A stretch of 60,222 bases of DNA from Polaromonas sp. (lineage in GTDB: Bacteria > Pseudomonadota > Gammaproteobacteria > Burkholderiales > Burkholderiaceae). Shown piece by piece: positions 27,947 through 37,280 of this stretch. The stretch's first letter is position 1. The number at the start of each line of letters is the position of its first letter. The translations under genes were made by a program, and so were the position numbers. Location of the stretch: the NCBI GenBank assembly GCA_013823505.1, contig PNMH01000014.1, positions 1-60,222 of the forward strand. Reading direction: 5' to 3'. The notes beneath the pieces were generated by a model. It ran no database searches, was not told the DNA's origin, and saw only the letters and a list, made by a program, of their open reading frames with translations.

Positions 27947-29418
27947 CCGATGGTTCCTTCGAAGAAGATGGTCCAGCGATCGTTCTCGCGGATCCAGTAT
28001 TGGCGTTTGGTCACGCCGCGCGTCTGGCCTGTGGCGACTTCGCCGAAGGTGACGACGCGGGTGTCGTCGGTGTCGTTCCAGCGCAGGACCGACAGGTCCT
28101 TGATCGCCAGCTCGCGTGGGCCGGTGCTGCGCAGTTCGCTTTCCACACGGGGCCACCATTGAGCCAGATCGCGACCCTGATTCGAAAAGCGGCTCGAGTA
28201 AAACCCTTTGAGTTCGGCCAGATTGCCCTCGCTGCGGCTGCGGCGCCAGGCTTCGAGCACGCTCTCGAACTGTTCCCGGTCGCCACTCAACGCATCGGGT
28301 TGTACCCACTGCAGTTCGGGCGCGATCACCACCGGCGTCGTGCGGATCTGCACCGTGCGCAGCAGGCGCTCCAGGTCGGGGTTGGACAGCACCACACAGC
28401 CGTCGGACGCTTGCGGTGCGCGCACGAACTGGTCGCTCGGTGTGCCGTGCAGCCAGATGCCGCTGCCCGTCTTGCCGCGTTGCACGTCCAGGGGGTTGGG
28501 GTAGTTGATCGGCAGCGCGCCCACACCATACAGGTCGGGCAGGTCGGCCGGGTTGAGGGTGCTGGTGATGTAGTAAACGCCCAGAGGGGTGCGCTTGTCG
28601 CCCTCGACCGACTTCTCGATGCCCGAGAGGCCGACCGAGATGTAGAAGTCGCCCACCAGCTTGAGCCTGGGCTGGCGGTCATCGGTCGCACTGGAGCGCA
28701 GCGGGTTGAGGTTTTCAAACAGGTACAGGCGCGAACGCGACGCGTCGATGGCGATCGCGTGGCGGCTCTGCGGTGCCAGCGTGAGGAACTGGCTGGGGAT
28801 ACTTCCTTCTGGTGGTCGCTCGGTGAGGGCGAGCAAGCGGCGGCGAGACTCTTCGCGCAAGGTGGAGAGCTGCTGGCTGGCGGTCAGGGCCTTGGTGTCG
28901 GGCACATCGCCCAGCTGGCGCACAGGGCGGGCCTGCAGGCTCAGCAGGTCACCGTGCACCAGATGAGCCAACTGAAAGTTGGGGTGGTCCTTGACCAGCT
29001 GTTCGGCCAGGGCGAGTGCTTCGCGGTGGTGCCCTTGGCTGAGGAGCTGGTAGATCCCGATCAGGCGCGCTTCGGCCTGGCCGAGCATGGGCTTGACCTC
29101 ATCGAATCGGGCGGGCGTGAGGCTGGCGCTTTCCAGCCCCGACGGGCTGGAGGGCAGCTGGCTTCGGGCAGCGTCTTGCACGCGTGCCATGGCCTGGGTG
29201 AGCAGCGAAGGCGCTGTCGGGTCGAGTGATTCGCCTGCGCCCGCGCTGTGGCTCAAGGCGCCGTCTTGCCGCGCGTTGTTGATCCAGATGGCCAGCAACG
29301 CGACGACCACCACCGCGCCGAAGGTCCAGCCCAGGCGTCGGTTGATGCCCGGTCCGACACCGGGTGCACCTGGGGGCACACCGGCATGACCGCGCTGGCC
29401 CATGCGCCGACCCGCCAT
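27943..29418 (-). CDS. L,D-transpeptidase (YkuD) with C-terminal NTF2/Cds6-like domain
   Basis: This 491-residue bitopic protein has a membrane segment at 31-47, a helical repeat region at 105-160, a YkuD catalytic domain at about 218-365 and an NTF2-like domain at 380-491. The catalytic block has His324-Gly and Cys341 in [10 protein letters not shown]; the arginine usual after Cys (SHGCIR) is absent. Such enzymes make or cut non-canonical peptidoglycan links. The ATG at 29418 shares one base with the stop of the upstream TPR gene (TGATG). A longer upstream frame is rejected as Arg/His-rich. Confidence 0.88.
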   Translation of the reverse strand: MAGRRMGQRGHAGVPPGAPGVGPGINRRLGWTFGAVVVVALLAIWINNARQDGALSHSAGAGESLDPTAPSLLTQAMARVQDAARSQLPSSPSGLESASLTPARFDEVKPMLGQAEARLIGIYQLLSQGHHREALALAEQLVKDHPNFQLAHLVHGDLLSLQARPVRQLGDVPDTKALTASQQLSTLREESRRRLLALTERPPEGSIPSQFLTLAPQSRHAIAIDASRSRLYLFENLNPLRSSATDDRQPRLKLVGDFYISVGLSGIEKSVEGDKRTPLGVYYITSTLNPADLPDLYGVGALPINYPNPLDVQRGKTGSGIWLHGTPSDQFVRAPQASDGCVVLSNPDLERLLRTVQIRTTPVVIAPELQWVQPDALSGDREQFESVLEAWRRSRSEGNLAELKGFYSSRFSNQGRDLAQWWPRVESELRSTGPRELAIKDLSVLRWNDTDDTRVVTFGEVATGQTRGVTKRQYWIRENDRWTIFFEGTIG

Positions 29419-30503
29419 CAAGAGCCCGTGGATTCGCGCACGATCAGCCAGCGGTTGCCGCTCTTGACCATGTCGAGCGTTTTGCGGCTGGTGACGTTGA
29501 GGGTGTCGGATGTGTAGTCCTGGCGGAATCGGGCCGTGGCCTTGTCGCCATTCACCGTGACCTCCAGGTTGGTCACGTCCACCCCGATGCGGGTGCGCGG
29601 CTCGATGCGGGCCCGGCGATCCGACTCCCACGCCTTGCGGGCCTGGCCGCCAGGCGGTGCGAAGCTGCCGGCGTAGGCGCCGAGGTAGCCGTTCATGTCT
29701 TTGGACGACCATGCGCCGGCCCAGCTGCGCACGGCAGCTTCGACCTCGCGCTGTGCATCTGCCGCCACCGGGGGCGCGGCAGGCGCGGGCGCAGGCGCTG
29801 CAGCAGGCGCGGCGGGTTTGGTGACTGCGGCCACGGGCGCTGCAGGTGCCGGGCTGGCCGGTTTTGCAGCGGCTGGCGTCGGCGCCGAGGCAGCGGCCAC
29901 CGAAGCCGTGGCGCCCGAGCGGGTGTCGGCGGCAAACAGGTTGCGGATCAGGCTGAGCTTGGGCGCCACGCCGGGGTTGGTGCCGTCAAGCTGCAGGGCC
30001 TTGCTGTAGGCCTGGCTGGCGAGCTTGGCATAGACATCGCCGAGGTTTTCGTGCGCAGTGGCGTAGCTCGGGTTGGTGCGGATCGCCATTTCAAGCGCGG
30101 CGCGTGCCTTGTCGAACTGGCTCTGGCCGGCGTAGAGCACGGCCAGGTTGTTGTAGGGCTCGGGCAGCTCGGGATAGTCTTCGGTGAGCTTGCTGAAGGT
30201 GGCGATCGCGTCCTGCGTCTTGCCGCTTTCGGTGAGGATCACGCCCCTGAGAAAACGCATCTGCGGATCGCGCGCCTTGCCCACCAGGTACTGGTCGGCC
30301 TTGGCCAGGGCTTCGGCCAGCTGGCCGCTGCGCAGCAGGCGGTTGACTTCGGCGTAGTCCTCGGTCTGAGCCAGTGCCATCGAAGCGCCCAGACCCAAGG
30401 CGACAGCCATGGCCAGACAACGCAGTCGAGAAGCCATGCCGGAGCGCGCCACGGAAGGGGAAGCACCACGCAGGGTGGCTTGAAGATTCACAGGGTGGGA
30501 CAT
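29418..30503 (-). CDS. Exported TPR protein with C-terminal NTF2/Cds6-like domain
   Basis: This 361-residue protein has a signal peptide cleaved near ALAQ-TED (residue 46). TPR-type repeats lie at about 50-175 (LAEALAKADQYLVGK, ATFSKLTEDYPELPEPYNNL, AHENLGDVYAKL). An Ala/Pro linker (200-248) leads to an NTF2-like domain (AVRSWAGAWSSKDMNGYLGA onward) that resembles the tail of the neighbouring L,D-transpeptidase. It is probably a periplasmic partner of that enzyme (inference from coupling and the shared domain). A GAGG site precedes the ATG at 30503. An ATG at 30437 is an alternative start. Confidence 0.8.
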   Translation of the reverse strand: MSHPVNLQATLRGASPSVARSGMASRLRCLAMAVALGLGASMALAQTEDYAEVNRLLRSGQLAEALAKADQYLVGKARDPQMRFLRGVILTESGKTQDAIATFSKLTEDYPELPEPYNNLAVLYAGQSQFDKARAALEMAIRTNPSYATAHENLGDVYAKLASQAYSKALQLDGTNPGVAPKLSLIRNLFAADTRSGATASVAAASAPTPAAAKPASPAPAAPVAAVTKPAAPAAAPAPAPAAPPVAADAQREVEAAVRSWAGAWSSKDMNGYLGAYAGSFAPPGGQARKAWESDRRARIEPRTRIGVDVTNLEVTVNGDKATARFRQDYTSDTLNVTSRKTLDMVKSGNRWLIVRESTGS

Positions 30504-30763
30504 GGGACCTCGGAGAGCGAACCTGGGCCACCGCAAGACGGTTGCATCCAGCGACACGTTGATCGAAGGCCCGGCGCTGCATGGCACGCTGCACCGGGCT
30601 GGATATACTGGCGCATTGTATCTGAGGGGTCTGTTTCTCATGGCCGATCCAGACCGCCAGCAGCACCCCGCGTGGCCTGTGTGACACAGGCCGTCCGCAC
30701 CAGCTGCCGCGTCAGGTTGTCCACCCCGTTTCGCCGCGCTGAACCCGTGCCCGCTTCCCCGAC

Positions 30764-32152
30764 ATGACCCTGAAAATCCACAACACGCTCACGCGCCGCC
30801 TGGAGGACTTCCAGCCGATCGAACCTGGTCATGTGCGCATGTACGTCTGCGGAATGACGATCTACGACCTCTGCCACATCGGCCACGCCCGCATGATGAT
30901 GGCCTTCGATGTGGTGCAGCGTTGGCTCAAGGTGAGCGGCTATCGTGTCACCTACGTGCGCAACATCACCGACATCGACGACAAGATCATCAAGCGTGCG
31001 GTCGAGCGCGGCATCACCCTGCGAGCGCTCACCGACGAGATGACCGCCGCCATGCACCAGGACATCGCCGTGCTCGGCATCGAGCCGCCCAGCCTGGAGC
31101 CGCGCGCCACCGAATACGTGCCGCAGATGCTGTCGCTGATCGGCACGTTGCAGCAAAAAGGTCTGGCCTACCAAGCCGACAACGGCGACGTGAATTACGC
31201 GGTGCGCAAGTTCGAAGGCTATGGGAAGCTGTCGGGCAAGTCGCTCGACGATTTGCGCGCTGGCGAGCGCGTGGCGGTTGCCAGCGACAAGAACGATCCG
31301 CTGGACTTCGTGCTGTGGAAGTCGGCCAAGCCTGACGAGCCGGCCGAGGCCCAGTGGGCCAGTGCGTACGGTGCTGGCCGCCCGGGCTGGCACATCGAAT
31401 GCTCGGCCATGAGTTGCGCCACGCTGGGCGAAACGTTTGACATCCACGGCGGGGGCGCCGACCTGCAGTTTCCCCACCACGAAAACGAAATTGCCCAGAG
31501 CGAAGGCGCCACCGGCAAACCGCTGGCGCGCTTCTGGGTGCACAACGGATTTGTGCGCGTGGACAACGAAAAGATGTCCAAGAGCCTGGGCAACTTTTTC
31601 ACCATCCGCGAGGTGCTGGCCAAGTACGACCCGGAGACCGTGCGCTTCTTCATTCTTCGGGCGCATTACCGCAGCGCGTTGAACTACAGCGATGTGCACC
31701 TGGACGACGCGCGCGGCTCCCTCAAGCGCCTGTACACCGCGTTGTCGCTGGTGCCTGCCGCACCCATGATGGACATTGACTGGAGCCAGCCACACGCCCA
31801 GCGTTTTCGCGCCGCGATGGACGAGGACTTCGGCACGCCCGAAGCGGTGGCGGTGTTGTTCGAGTTGGCCGGTGAGGTCAACCGCGGCAAGGACCCTGCG
31901 TTGGCGGGTCTGCTGCGCGCACTGGGCGGCACGCTGGGGCTGCTCCAAACCGATCCGGCGACTTATTTGCAGGGTGGGGCAGGGGCCTCGGGCGGTCTGG
32001 ACGAGCCCGCCATTGCCTCGCAGATCGCCGCACGCGTGGCCGCCAAACAGGCCAAAGATTTCGCTGAAGCCGATCGCATCCGAAAAGCCTTGCTGGAGCA
32101 GGGCATTGTGCTCAAGGACAGCCCCGCCGGCACCACCTGGGAACGCGCCTGA
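30764..32152 (+). CDS. cysS: Cysteinyl-tRNA synthetase
   Basis: This 462-residue class I tRNA synthetase has the signature HIGH in LCHIGHARM (residue 38) and KMSKS in [11 protein letters not shown]. Zinc ligands include the Cys in MYVCGMT and those around GWHIECSAM and FPHHENE. It charges tRNA-Cys. It starts a plus-strand group facing the TPR gene across 260 bases. The spacer has a TATACT -10-like box at 30604 but no convincing -35. Its stop overlaps the glycosylase start by one base. Confidence 0.98.
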   Translation: MTLKIHNTLTRRLEDFQPIEPGHVRMYVCGMTIYDLCHIGHARMMMAFDVVQRWLKVSGYRVTYVRNITDIDDKIIKRAVERGITLRALTDEMTAAMHQDIAVLGIEPPSLEPRATEYVPQMLSLIGTLQQKGLAYQADNGDVNYAVRKFEGYGKLSGKSLDDLRAGERVAVASDKNDPLDFVLWKSAKPDEPAEAQWASAYGAGRPGWHIECSAMSCATLGETFDIHGGGADLQFPHHENEIAQSEGATGKPLARFWVHNGFVRVDNEKMSKSLGNFFTIREVLAKYDPETVRFFILRAHYRSALNYSDVHLDDARGSLKRLYTALSLVPAAPMMDIDWSQPHAQRFRAAMDEDFGTPEAVAVLFELAGEVNRGKDPALAGLLRALGGTLGLLQTDPATYLQGGAGASGGLDEPAIASQIAARVAAKQAKDFAEADRIRKALLEQGIVLKDSPAGTTWERA

Positions 32153-32802
32153 TGGTCACTCTCGTGCTGCCCGACGTGGGACCCGATGCGCCCGATTACT
32201 GGCTGGAGGCTTGCCGCCACCTGATGAAACGCGACCGCGTGATGAAGAAACTCATTCCGCAGCACGGCGGCGTGAGCCTGCAGTCCCGTGGGGACGCCTT
32301 CGTCACGCTGGCGCGCAGCATCGTGGGTCAGCAGATTTCGGTGAAAGCCGCGCAGTCGGTCTGGGACCGGTTTGCGGTGTTGCCCAAAAAAATGGTGCCC
32401 GCCCAGGTGCTCAAGCTCAAGGTGGACGACATGCGCTCTGCTGGTTTGTCAGCGCGCAAGGTCGAGTACCTGGTGGACCTGGCGCTGCACTTCGCGAACA
32501 ACCAGGTGCACGTGAAGGACTGGGCGGAGATGGACGACGAGTCCATCATCGCCGAGCTGGTGGCCATCCGCGGCATTGGCCGCTGGACGGCCGAGATGTT
32601 TCTCATCTTCCACCTGATGCGGCCCAACGTACTACCGCTGGACGACGTTGGCCTGCAGAATGGCATCAGCCGTTGCTACTTTTCGGGCGAGCCGGTTAGC
32701 CGCAGCGACATTCGTGAGGTGGCCGGTTCCTGGGCCCCTTTCAGCAGTGTGGCGACTTGGTATATTTGGCGCTCGCTCGATCCGGCCCCCGTCGCCTACT
32801 GA
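32152..32802 (+). CDS. DNA-3-methyladenine glycosylase, AlkA-like (HhH-GPD)
   Basis: This 216-residue base-excision glycosylase has a helix-hairpin-helix (LVAIRGIGRWTAEMFLIF) followed by the catalytic aspartate region (VLPLDDVGLQNG). The N-terminal part has FVTLARSIVGQQISVKAAQS, typical of AlkA/MAG proteins. It removes alkylated purines. Its start overlaps cysS (TGATG), so the two are translated together. It lacks the extra N-terminal domain of E. coli AlkA, like many short bacterial members. Confidence 0.93.
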   Translation: MVTLVLPDVGPDAPDYWLEACRHLMKRDRVMKKLIPQHGGVSLQSRGDAFVTLARSIVGQQISVKAAQSVWDRFAVLPKKMVPAQVLKLKVDDMRSAGLSARKVEYLVDLALHFANNQVHVKDWAEMDDESIIAELVAIRGIGRWTAEMFLIFHLMRPNVLPLDDVGLQNGISRCYFSGEPVSRSDIREVAGSWAPFSSVATWYIWRSLDPAPVAY

Positions 32803-32910
32803 TCCCGAACACGTCGTTGAAGCAGATGCCCGAAACATTCGGGCCCTGGCCCGATGTCCTGACACCTGTCAGGCCACGTGCCCCGCACCACAAGACCACA
32901 GGAGTCCACC

Positions 32911-33900
32911 TTGGCCAAAAAGAACTTTCTCGATTTCGAGCAGCCCATTGCCGATCTCGAAACCAAGATCGAGGAACTGCGTTACGTGCAGACGGAGTCC
33001 GCGGTCGACATCTCTGAAGAAATCGAACAGCTCGCCGGCAAGAGCCTGCAGCTCACCAAAGACATCTACAGCAGCCTCACGCCGTGGCAGATCACCAAGA
33101 TCGCGCGCCACGCCGACCGGCCCTACACCCTGGACTACGTGCGCGAGATCTTCACGCACTTTGTCGAGCTGCACGGTGACCGTCATTTTTCTGACGACCT
33201 GAGCATCGTGGGTGGCCTGGCCCGGTTCAACGGCCAGCCTTGCATGGTGCTGGGCCATCAGAAGGGCCGTGACACGAAAGAGCGAGGCCTGCGCAACTTC
33301 GGCATGACCAAGCCCGAGGGCTACCGCAAGGCCTTGCGCCTGATGAAGCTGGCCGAAAAATTTCGCCTGCCGGTTTTCACCTTCGTGGACACGCCTGGCG
33401 CTTACCCCGGCATCGACGCCGAAGAGCGCGGCCAGTCAGAGGCCATCGGCCGCAACATCTTCGAGATGGCGCAGCTCGAAGTGCCCATCATCTCCACCAT
33501 CATCGGCGAAGGTGGCTCGGGCGGCGCGCTGGCCATCTCGGTGGCCGACCAGGTGCTCATGCTGCAGTACTCGGTGTACTCGGTGATCAGCCCCGAGGGC
33601 TGCGCATCCATCCTCTGGAAAACCAGCGACCGCGCCAGCGACGCTGCCGATGCGCTGGGCATCACCGCGCACCGCCTCAAGGCGCTGGGACTGGTCGACA
33701 AGATCGTCAACGAGCCGGTGGGCGGCGCGCACCGCGATCACAAGCAGATGGCCGCGTTCTTGAAACGCGCACTGGGTGATGCGTGGCGCCAGGTGACCGA
33801 CCTCAAGGTCAAGGAACTGGTGGACCGCCGCTACGCGCGCCTCAACAGCTACGGCCGCTTCACCGACACCAAGGCCGAAGCCAAGAGCGACAAGCGCTGA
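32911..33900 (+). CDS. accA: Acetyl-CoA carboxylase carboxyltransferase subunit alpha
   Basis: This 329-residue subunit works with AccD to transfer carboxyl from biotin to acetyl-CoA. The start is a TTG at 32911 with a GGAG site 6 bases upstream, giving the family start (M)[19 protein letters not shown]. Upstream in-frame codons to 32878 are not conserved in style. The motifs [20 protein letters not shown] and [12 protein letters not shown] form the crotonase-like active region. tilS starts two bases after its stop. Confidence 0.96.
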   Translation: MAKKNFLDFEQPIADLETKIEELRYVQTESAVDISEEIEQLAGKSLQLTKDIYSSLTPWQITKIARHADRPYTLDYVREIFTHFVELHGDRHFSDDLSIVGGLARFNGQPCMVLGHQKGRDTKERGLRNFGMTKPEGYRKALRLMKLAEKFRLPVFTFVDTPGAYPGIDAEERGQSEAIGRNIFEMAQLEVPIISTIIGEGGSGGALAISVADQVLMLQYSVYSVISPEGCASILWKTSDRASDAADALGITAHRLKALGLVDKIVNEPVGGAHRDHKQMAAFLKRALGDAWRQVTDLKVKELVDRRYARLNSYGRFTDTKAEAKSDKR

Positions 33901-33901
33901 C

Positions 33902-34876
33902 GTGATCGGCAGCACCGCACCCGCCAACCCCTGCGAGCAGGCGTTGGCACGGTGGTGCGATCGCCGGGTGCCCCCCCCGCAAAAGGTGGCGGTGGCCTAC
34001 AGCGCCGGAGCCGACTCCACCGCCTTGCTGCTGGCGGCACAAGAGCGATGGCCGGGTCAGGTGCTTGCCTTGCATGTGCACCACGGCTTGCAGGCTGCTG
34101 CGGATGCATTTGAATCCCACGCCCGCCGCTTCTGCGAACAGCACCGCATGGCACTGCGGGTCGAGCGGGTGGATGCGGCGCACGGAGCAGGGCAAAGTCC
34201 GGAAGACGCGGCCCGCTTGGCGCGTTACGCGGCGCTGGCGCGCATGGCCGGTGAAGCCGAAGTGGACTGTGTGCTGCTGGGCCAACACGCCGACGACCAG
34301 GCGGAGACGCTCCTGCTCGCGCTCAGCCGAGGTGCGGGTCTGCCGGGCCTCGCCTCAATGCCTGAGTGTTTTGACCGGGCAGGCATGTCCTTTGGCCGGC
34401 CCTTGCTCGGCGTGTCGGCGGGTGAACTGCGGGGCTGGTTGCTGGAACAAGGGCATTCGTTTGTGGACGACCCCAGCAACACCGACACGCGGTTCACACG
34501 CAACCGCATCCGCGCCGTGCTCATGCCGGCGTGGGAGGCCTGCTTTCCCGGCTTTCGGCCCATGCTGGCGCGCAGTGCCCGCCACGCTGCCCAGGCGCAG
34601 CGCCTGCTCGATGAGCTCGCCGCGCTCGACCTGGCGCACACCGGGGCGCCACCGCAGATCGCGTCGCTGCAGTCGCTCTCGCGCGATCGCCAGGCCAATG
34701 CGTTGCGCCACTGGCTGCGCAGCAGCGCCGGGGTGGCAGCGGCCACCGCGCAGCTCGACGAGTTGCTCGACCAGATCGAGGCGTGCACGACTCGCGGTCA
34801 CCGCATCCAGCTGAAGGTGGGCCCGGGCCAGGTTGAGCGCGCAGGTGGGTGTCTGCGATACACCCCCACCCTATAA
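33902..34876 (+). CDS. tilS: tRNA(Ile)-lysidine synthetase, short form
   Basis: This 324-residue N-type ATP-pyrophosphatase modifies C34 of tRNA-Ile(CAU) to lysidine. The PP-loop reads YSAGADSTALL (usual SGGxDS, first Gly replaced by Ala), followed by HVHHGLQ, LGQHADDQAETLLLALSRG and RNRIRAVLMP, all TilS hallmarks. It lacks the separate C-terminal domain of the about 430-residue E. coli enzyme. The start is GTG at 33902, right after accA. The 3' end overlaps the lysC promoter region. Confidence 0.93.
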   Translation: MIGSTAPANPCEQALARWCDRRVPPPQKVAVAYSAGADSTALLLAAQERWPGQVLALHVHHGLQAAADAFESHARRFCEQHRMALRVERVDAAHGAGQSPEDAARLARYAALARMAGEAEVDCVLLGQHADDQAETLLLALSRGAGLPGLASMPECFDRAGMSFGRPLLGVSAGELRGWLLEQGHSFVDDPSNTDTRFTRNRIRAVLMPAWEACFPGFRPMLARSARHAAQAQRLLDELAALDLAHTGAPPQIASLQSLSRDRQANALRHWLRSSAGVAAATAQLDELLDQIEACTTRGHRIQLKVGPGQVERAGGCLRYTPTL

Positions 34877-34877
34877 T
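34872..34877 (+). promoter_or_regulatory. Consensus -10 box before lysC
   Basis: A perfect TATAAT lies at the stop codon of tilS, 55 bases before the lysC ATG. No good -35 hexamer is seen 16-18 bases upstream. It may be a weak or activator-dependent promoter that gives lysC transcription independent of accA-tilS. Confidence 0.4.
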
Positions 34878-34932
34878 GGCGGGCTTTGCCCGGCAGCGCA
34901 GCCGGCGCCCCCAACCCAACCAATCCAACCCG

Positions 34933-36213
34933 ATGGCCTTGATAGTTCACAAGTACGGCGGCACCTCCATGGGGTCGACCGAGCGCATCCGCAATGTGGC
35001 CAAACGCGTGGCCAAGTGGCACCGTGCGGGCCACCAACTCGTGGTCGTGCCCAGCGCCATGAGCGGCGAGACCAACCGCCTGCTCGGCCTGGCCAAAGAA
35101 CTGGCGCCGAGCAAGGCCACCACCGCCTACAGCCGCGAACTCGACATGCTCGCCTCCACCGGTGAGCAGGCTTCGTCGGCCCTGTTGGCCATTGCGTTGC
35201 AGGCCGAGGGGTTGGAATCGGTGAGCTACGCCGGCTGGCAAGTCCCGATCAAGACCAACAGTGCCTTCACCAAGGCCCGCATCGAGTCGATCGACGACGT
35301 GCGCATCCGTGCCGATTTGAACGCTGGCAAGGTCGTCATCGTCACCGGATTTCAGGGCGTGGACCCCGAAGGCCACATCACCACGCTCGGCCGTGGCGGC
35401 AGCGACACCTCGGCCGTGGCGGTGGCAGCAGCCCTCAAGGCCGCCGAGTGCCTGATCTACACCGACGTGGACGGCGTCTACACCACCGACCCGCGTGTGG
35501 TGCCTCAGGCGCGCCGCCTGGAGCGCGTGAGCTTTGAAGAGATGCTGGAGATGGCCAGCATGGGCAGCAAGGTGCTGCAGATCCGTTCGGTGGAATTCGC
35601 CGGCAAGTACAAGGTGCCCCTGCGCGTGCTCTCCAGCTTCACGCCCTGGGACATCGACCTGAACATTGAAGCCGTCTCCGGCACCCTGATCACTTTTGAG
35701 GAAGAAGAAACCATGGAACAAGCCGTCGTTTCCGGCATTGCGTTCAACCGCGACGAAGCCAAGATCTCCGTGCTCGGCGTGCCCGACACCCCCGGCATCG
35801 CCTACCAGATCCTGGGCGCGGTGGCCGACGCGAACATCGAAGTGGACGTGATCATCCAGAACCTGAGCAAGGACGGCAAGACCGACTTTAGTTTCACGGT
35901 GCACCGCAACGATTTCCAGAAAACCATGGACCTGCTCAAGGCCAAGGTCGTGCCCTCGCTGGGCGCCGCCGAGGTGGTGGGCGATGCGCGCATCTGCAAG
36001 GTCAGCATCGTGGGCATCGGCATGCGCAGCCACGTGGGCGTGGCCAGCCGCATGTTCAAGTGCCTGAGCACCGAGGGCATCAACATACAGATGATTTCGA
36101 CCTCGGAGATCAAAACCTCGGTCGTGATCGACGAGAAGTACATGGAACTCGCCGTGCGTTCGCTGCACCGCGAATTCGACCTCGACCAGACCGCCGACAC
36201 CATCACCGGCTGA
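34933..36213 (+). CDS. lysC: Aspartate kinase
   Basis: This 426-residue aspartokinase is the first enzyme of the lysine, threonine and methionine branch. The start [20 protein letters not shown] is the ATP-binding signature; [14 protein letters not shown] and [19 protein letters not shown] follow. Two C-terminal ACT domains (about 262-426; [14 protein letters not shown], and [14 protein letters not shown]) give feedback control. An internal AGGA-ATG at 35713 could yield a beta subunit made only of the ACT part. tRNA-Ser follows 54 bases after its stop. Confidence 0.97.
   Translation: MALIVHKYGGTSMGSTERIRNVAKRVAKWHRAGHQLVVVPSAMSGETNRLLGLAKELAPSKATTAYSRELDMLASTGEQASSALLAIALQAEGLESVSYAGWQVPIKTNSAFTKARIESIDDVRIRADLNAGKVVIVTGFQGVDPEGHITTLGRGGSDTSAVAVAAALKAAECLIYTDVDGVYTTDPRVVPQARRLERVSFEEMLEMASMGSKVLQIRSVEFAGKYKVPLRVLSSFTPWDIDLNIEAVSGTLITFEEEETMEQAVVSGIAFNRDEAKISVLGVPDTPGIAYQILGAVADANIEVDVIIQNLSKDGKTDFSFTVHRNDFQKTMDLLKAKVVPSLGAAEVVGDARICKVSIVGIGMRSHVGVASRMFKCLSTEGINIQMISTSEIKTSVVIDEKYMELAVRSLHREFDLDQTADTITG
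35698..35715 (+). promoter_or_regulatory. Possible internal ribosome site and start within lysC
   Basis: GAGGAAG lies 9-10 bases before an in-frame ATG (35713) at the junction of kinase and ACT domains. Translation from here would give a regulatory polypeptide of 166 residues (35713-36213), starting [17 protein letters not shown]. Internally initiated beta subunits are known for aspartokinases of several bacteria. Confidence 0.45.
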
Positions 36214-36267
36214 ACGATCTCCGCAGAGGAGATGGCCTGGTCGGATGAGGCATAATACGCAGCTTCC

Positions 36268-36360
36268 GGAGCGATGACCGAGTGGCCGAAGGTGCTCCCC
36301 TGCTAAGGGAGTATGGGGTGTAGAGCCTCATCGAGGGTTCGAATCCCTCTCGCTCCGCCA
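36268..36360 (+). tRNA. tRNA-Ser, anticodon GCT
   Basis: A complete type II tRNA. The acceptor arms GGAGCGA and TCGCTCC enclose a D arm and an anticodon stem CTCCC/GGGAG with loop CTGCTAA (GCT at 36302-36304). A long variable arm typical of serine tRNAs and the T arm GAGGGTTCGAATCCCTC follow. The discriminator G and CCA are encoded. It reads AGC and AGU codons. A CATAAT box at 36251 may be its -10. A terminator follows about 50 bases downstream. Confidence 0.98.
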
Positions 36361-36408
36361 GATGATTGAATTCCTTGCCGATCAGCAGATTGCAAGGACT
36401 GGCACGCC

Positions 36409-36442
36409 AAAGGCCCGACCTGAACCGTCGGGCCTTTTCTTT
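36409..36442 (+). terminator. Intrinsic terminator downstream of tRNA-Ser
   Basis: AAGGCCCGAC and GTCGGGCCTT (36411-36420, 36428-36437) form a perfect 10-bp stem with a 7-base loop, followed by TTCTTT. On the minus strand the A run before the stem gives a shorter U tract, so it could also stop the TetR transcript. Confidence 0.88.
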
Positions 36443-36516
36443 GGGCGTTCGCTTTCACAGCTTTTGGCGTCGCGACGAGTCGGCACCGGCCCGCGCCAAA
36501 CTGAGCCGAACACGCC

Positions 36517-37134
36517 TCAGAGCTTGTTCGCCAACCCGATGCCCAGCCGGTGCATCGCATGTCCAACGGCCTGCTTGATCACCTTGGCCTTGAGGTCGAG
36601 CTTGTCGATGCACTGACCGTTCATGACGCCGGCCAGGCCATGCATGGTGGACCAGATATACAACGCGTCAAGCTCCACCAGTTCACGCCGGTCAGCGCCT
36701 TCACCGTGCATGCGCTTGAGCACACCGCGCAGCACATCGAAGGCGTGGGTGGCGTCGCGCACCAGCTCCAGCTGCTCGGCCGACTCCGGCCAGGTGGTGC
36801 TGAACATCAGCCGGTATTCCAGCGAATTCGCCTGCGCAAAGCTCAGGTACTGCAGACCGAGTGATTCCAGATCCTGCTCGGGATCGTCGAAGCGGGGGCG
36901 GGCGTCGAGGTGAGCGGCGAAGCGCTGGAAGCAGCGGCGCATCACTTCGGCCAGCAGGTGGTCACGGCTGGGGTAGTGCTTGTACGGCGCCTGGTGCGAC
37001 ACACCCAACTTGCGTGACACCTCACGCAGGCTGAGGTTTTCAATACCGCGCTCGCCAATGATTTCCTGCGCCGCAACGATGCAGGCATCGCGCAGTTCCA
37101 GCGGGGAATCGGGTGCAGATGGCTTGCGCGGCAT
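36517..37134 (-). CDS. TetR-family repressor of the adjacent efflux operon
   Basis: This 205-residue regulator has an N-terminal HTH at about 18-62 (AAQEIIGERGIENLSLREVS, then LGVSHQAPYKHYPSRDHL) and an all-helical ligand domain (EYRLMFSTTWPES, IWSTMHGLAGVMNG) of the WHG/TetR_C type. It is divergent from the RND operon. The 146-base gap holds a 45-bp palindromic operator overlapping the efflux promoter, so it most likely represses the pump genes and is released by a pump substrate (inference). Confidence 0.93.
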   Translation of the reverse strand: MPRKPSAPDSPLELRDACIVAAQEIIGERGIENLSLREVSRKLGVSHQAPYKHYPSRDHLLAEVMRRCFQRFAAHLDARPRFDDPEQDLESLGLQYLSFAQANSLEYRLMFSTTWPESAEQLELVRDATHAFDVLRGVLKRMHGEGADRRELVELDALYIWSTMHGLAGVMNGQCIDKLDLKAKVIKQAVGHAMHRLGIGLANKL

Positions 37135-37198
37135 GGATTGTCAGGTGGGGAGTCGAGCCGCTCATTGTAGGTACCGCGGTCCCCGATGTAGTTGTGAT

Positions 37199-37243
37199 GT
37201 TGACAGTGTCTACTTTTTCTGAATAATAGTAGACACTGTCAAC
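37199..37243 (+). promoter_or_regulatory. TetR operator enclosing the efflux promoter
   Basis: Arms GTTGACAGTGTCTACT (37199-37214) and AGTAGACACTGTCAAC (37228-37243) are perfect inverted 16-mers around a 13-base spacer. Each arm holds its own 9-base palindrome (GACAGTGTC, GACACTGTC) with centres 30 bp apart, about three helix turns, which suggests two dimer sites. A sigma-70 promoter lies inside: -35 TTGACA (37200-37205), 16-base spacer, -10 AATAAT (37222-37227), pointing to the efflux genes. Confidence 0.85.
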
Positions 37244-37280
37244 CAAAGGCGATTTCGTCGCCTTGCACAAACAACCCGCC

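Noticed and set aside
36361..36516. Integration (att) site at the tRNA-Ser 3' end
   Set aside because: No integrase and no repeat of the tRNA 3' end were noticed in the window. The downstream gap is only a terminator.
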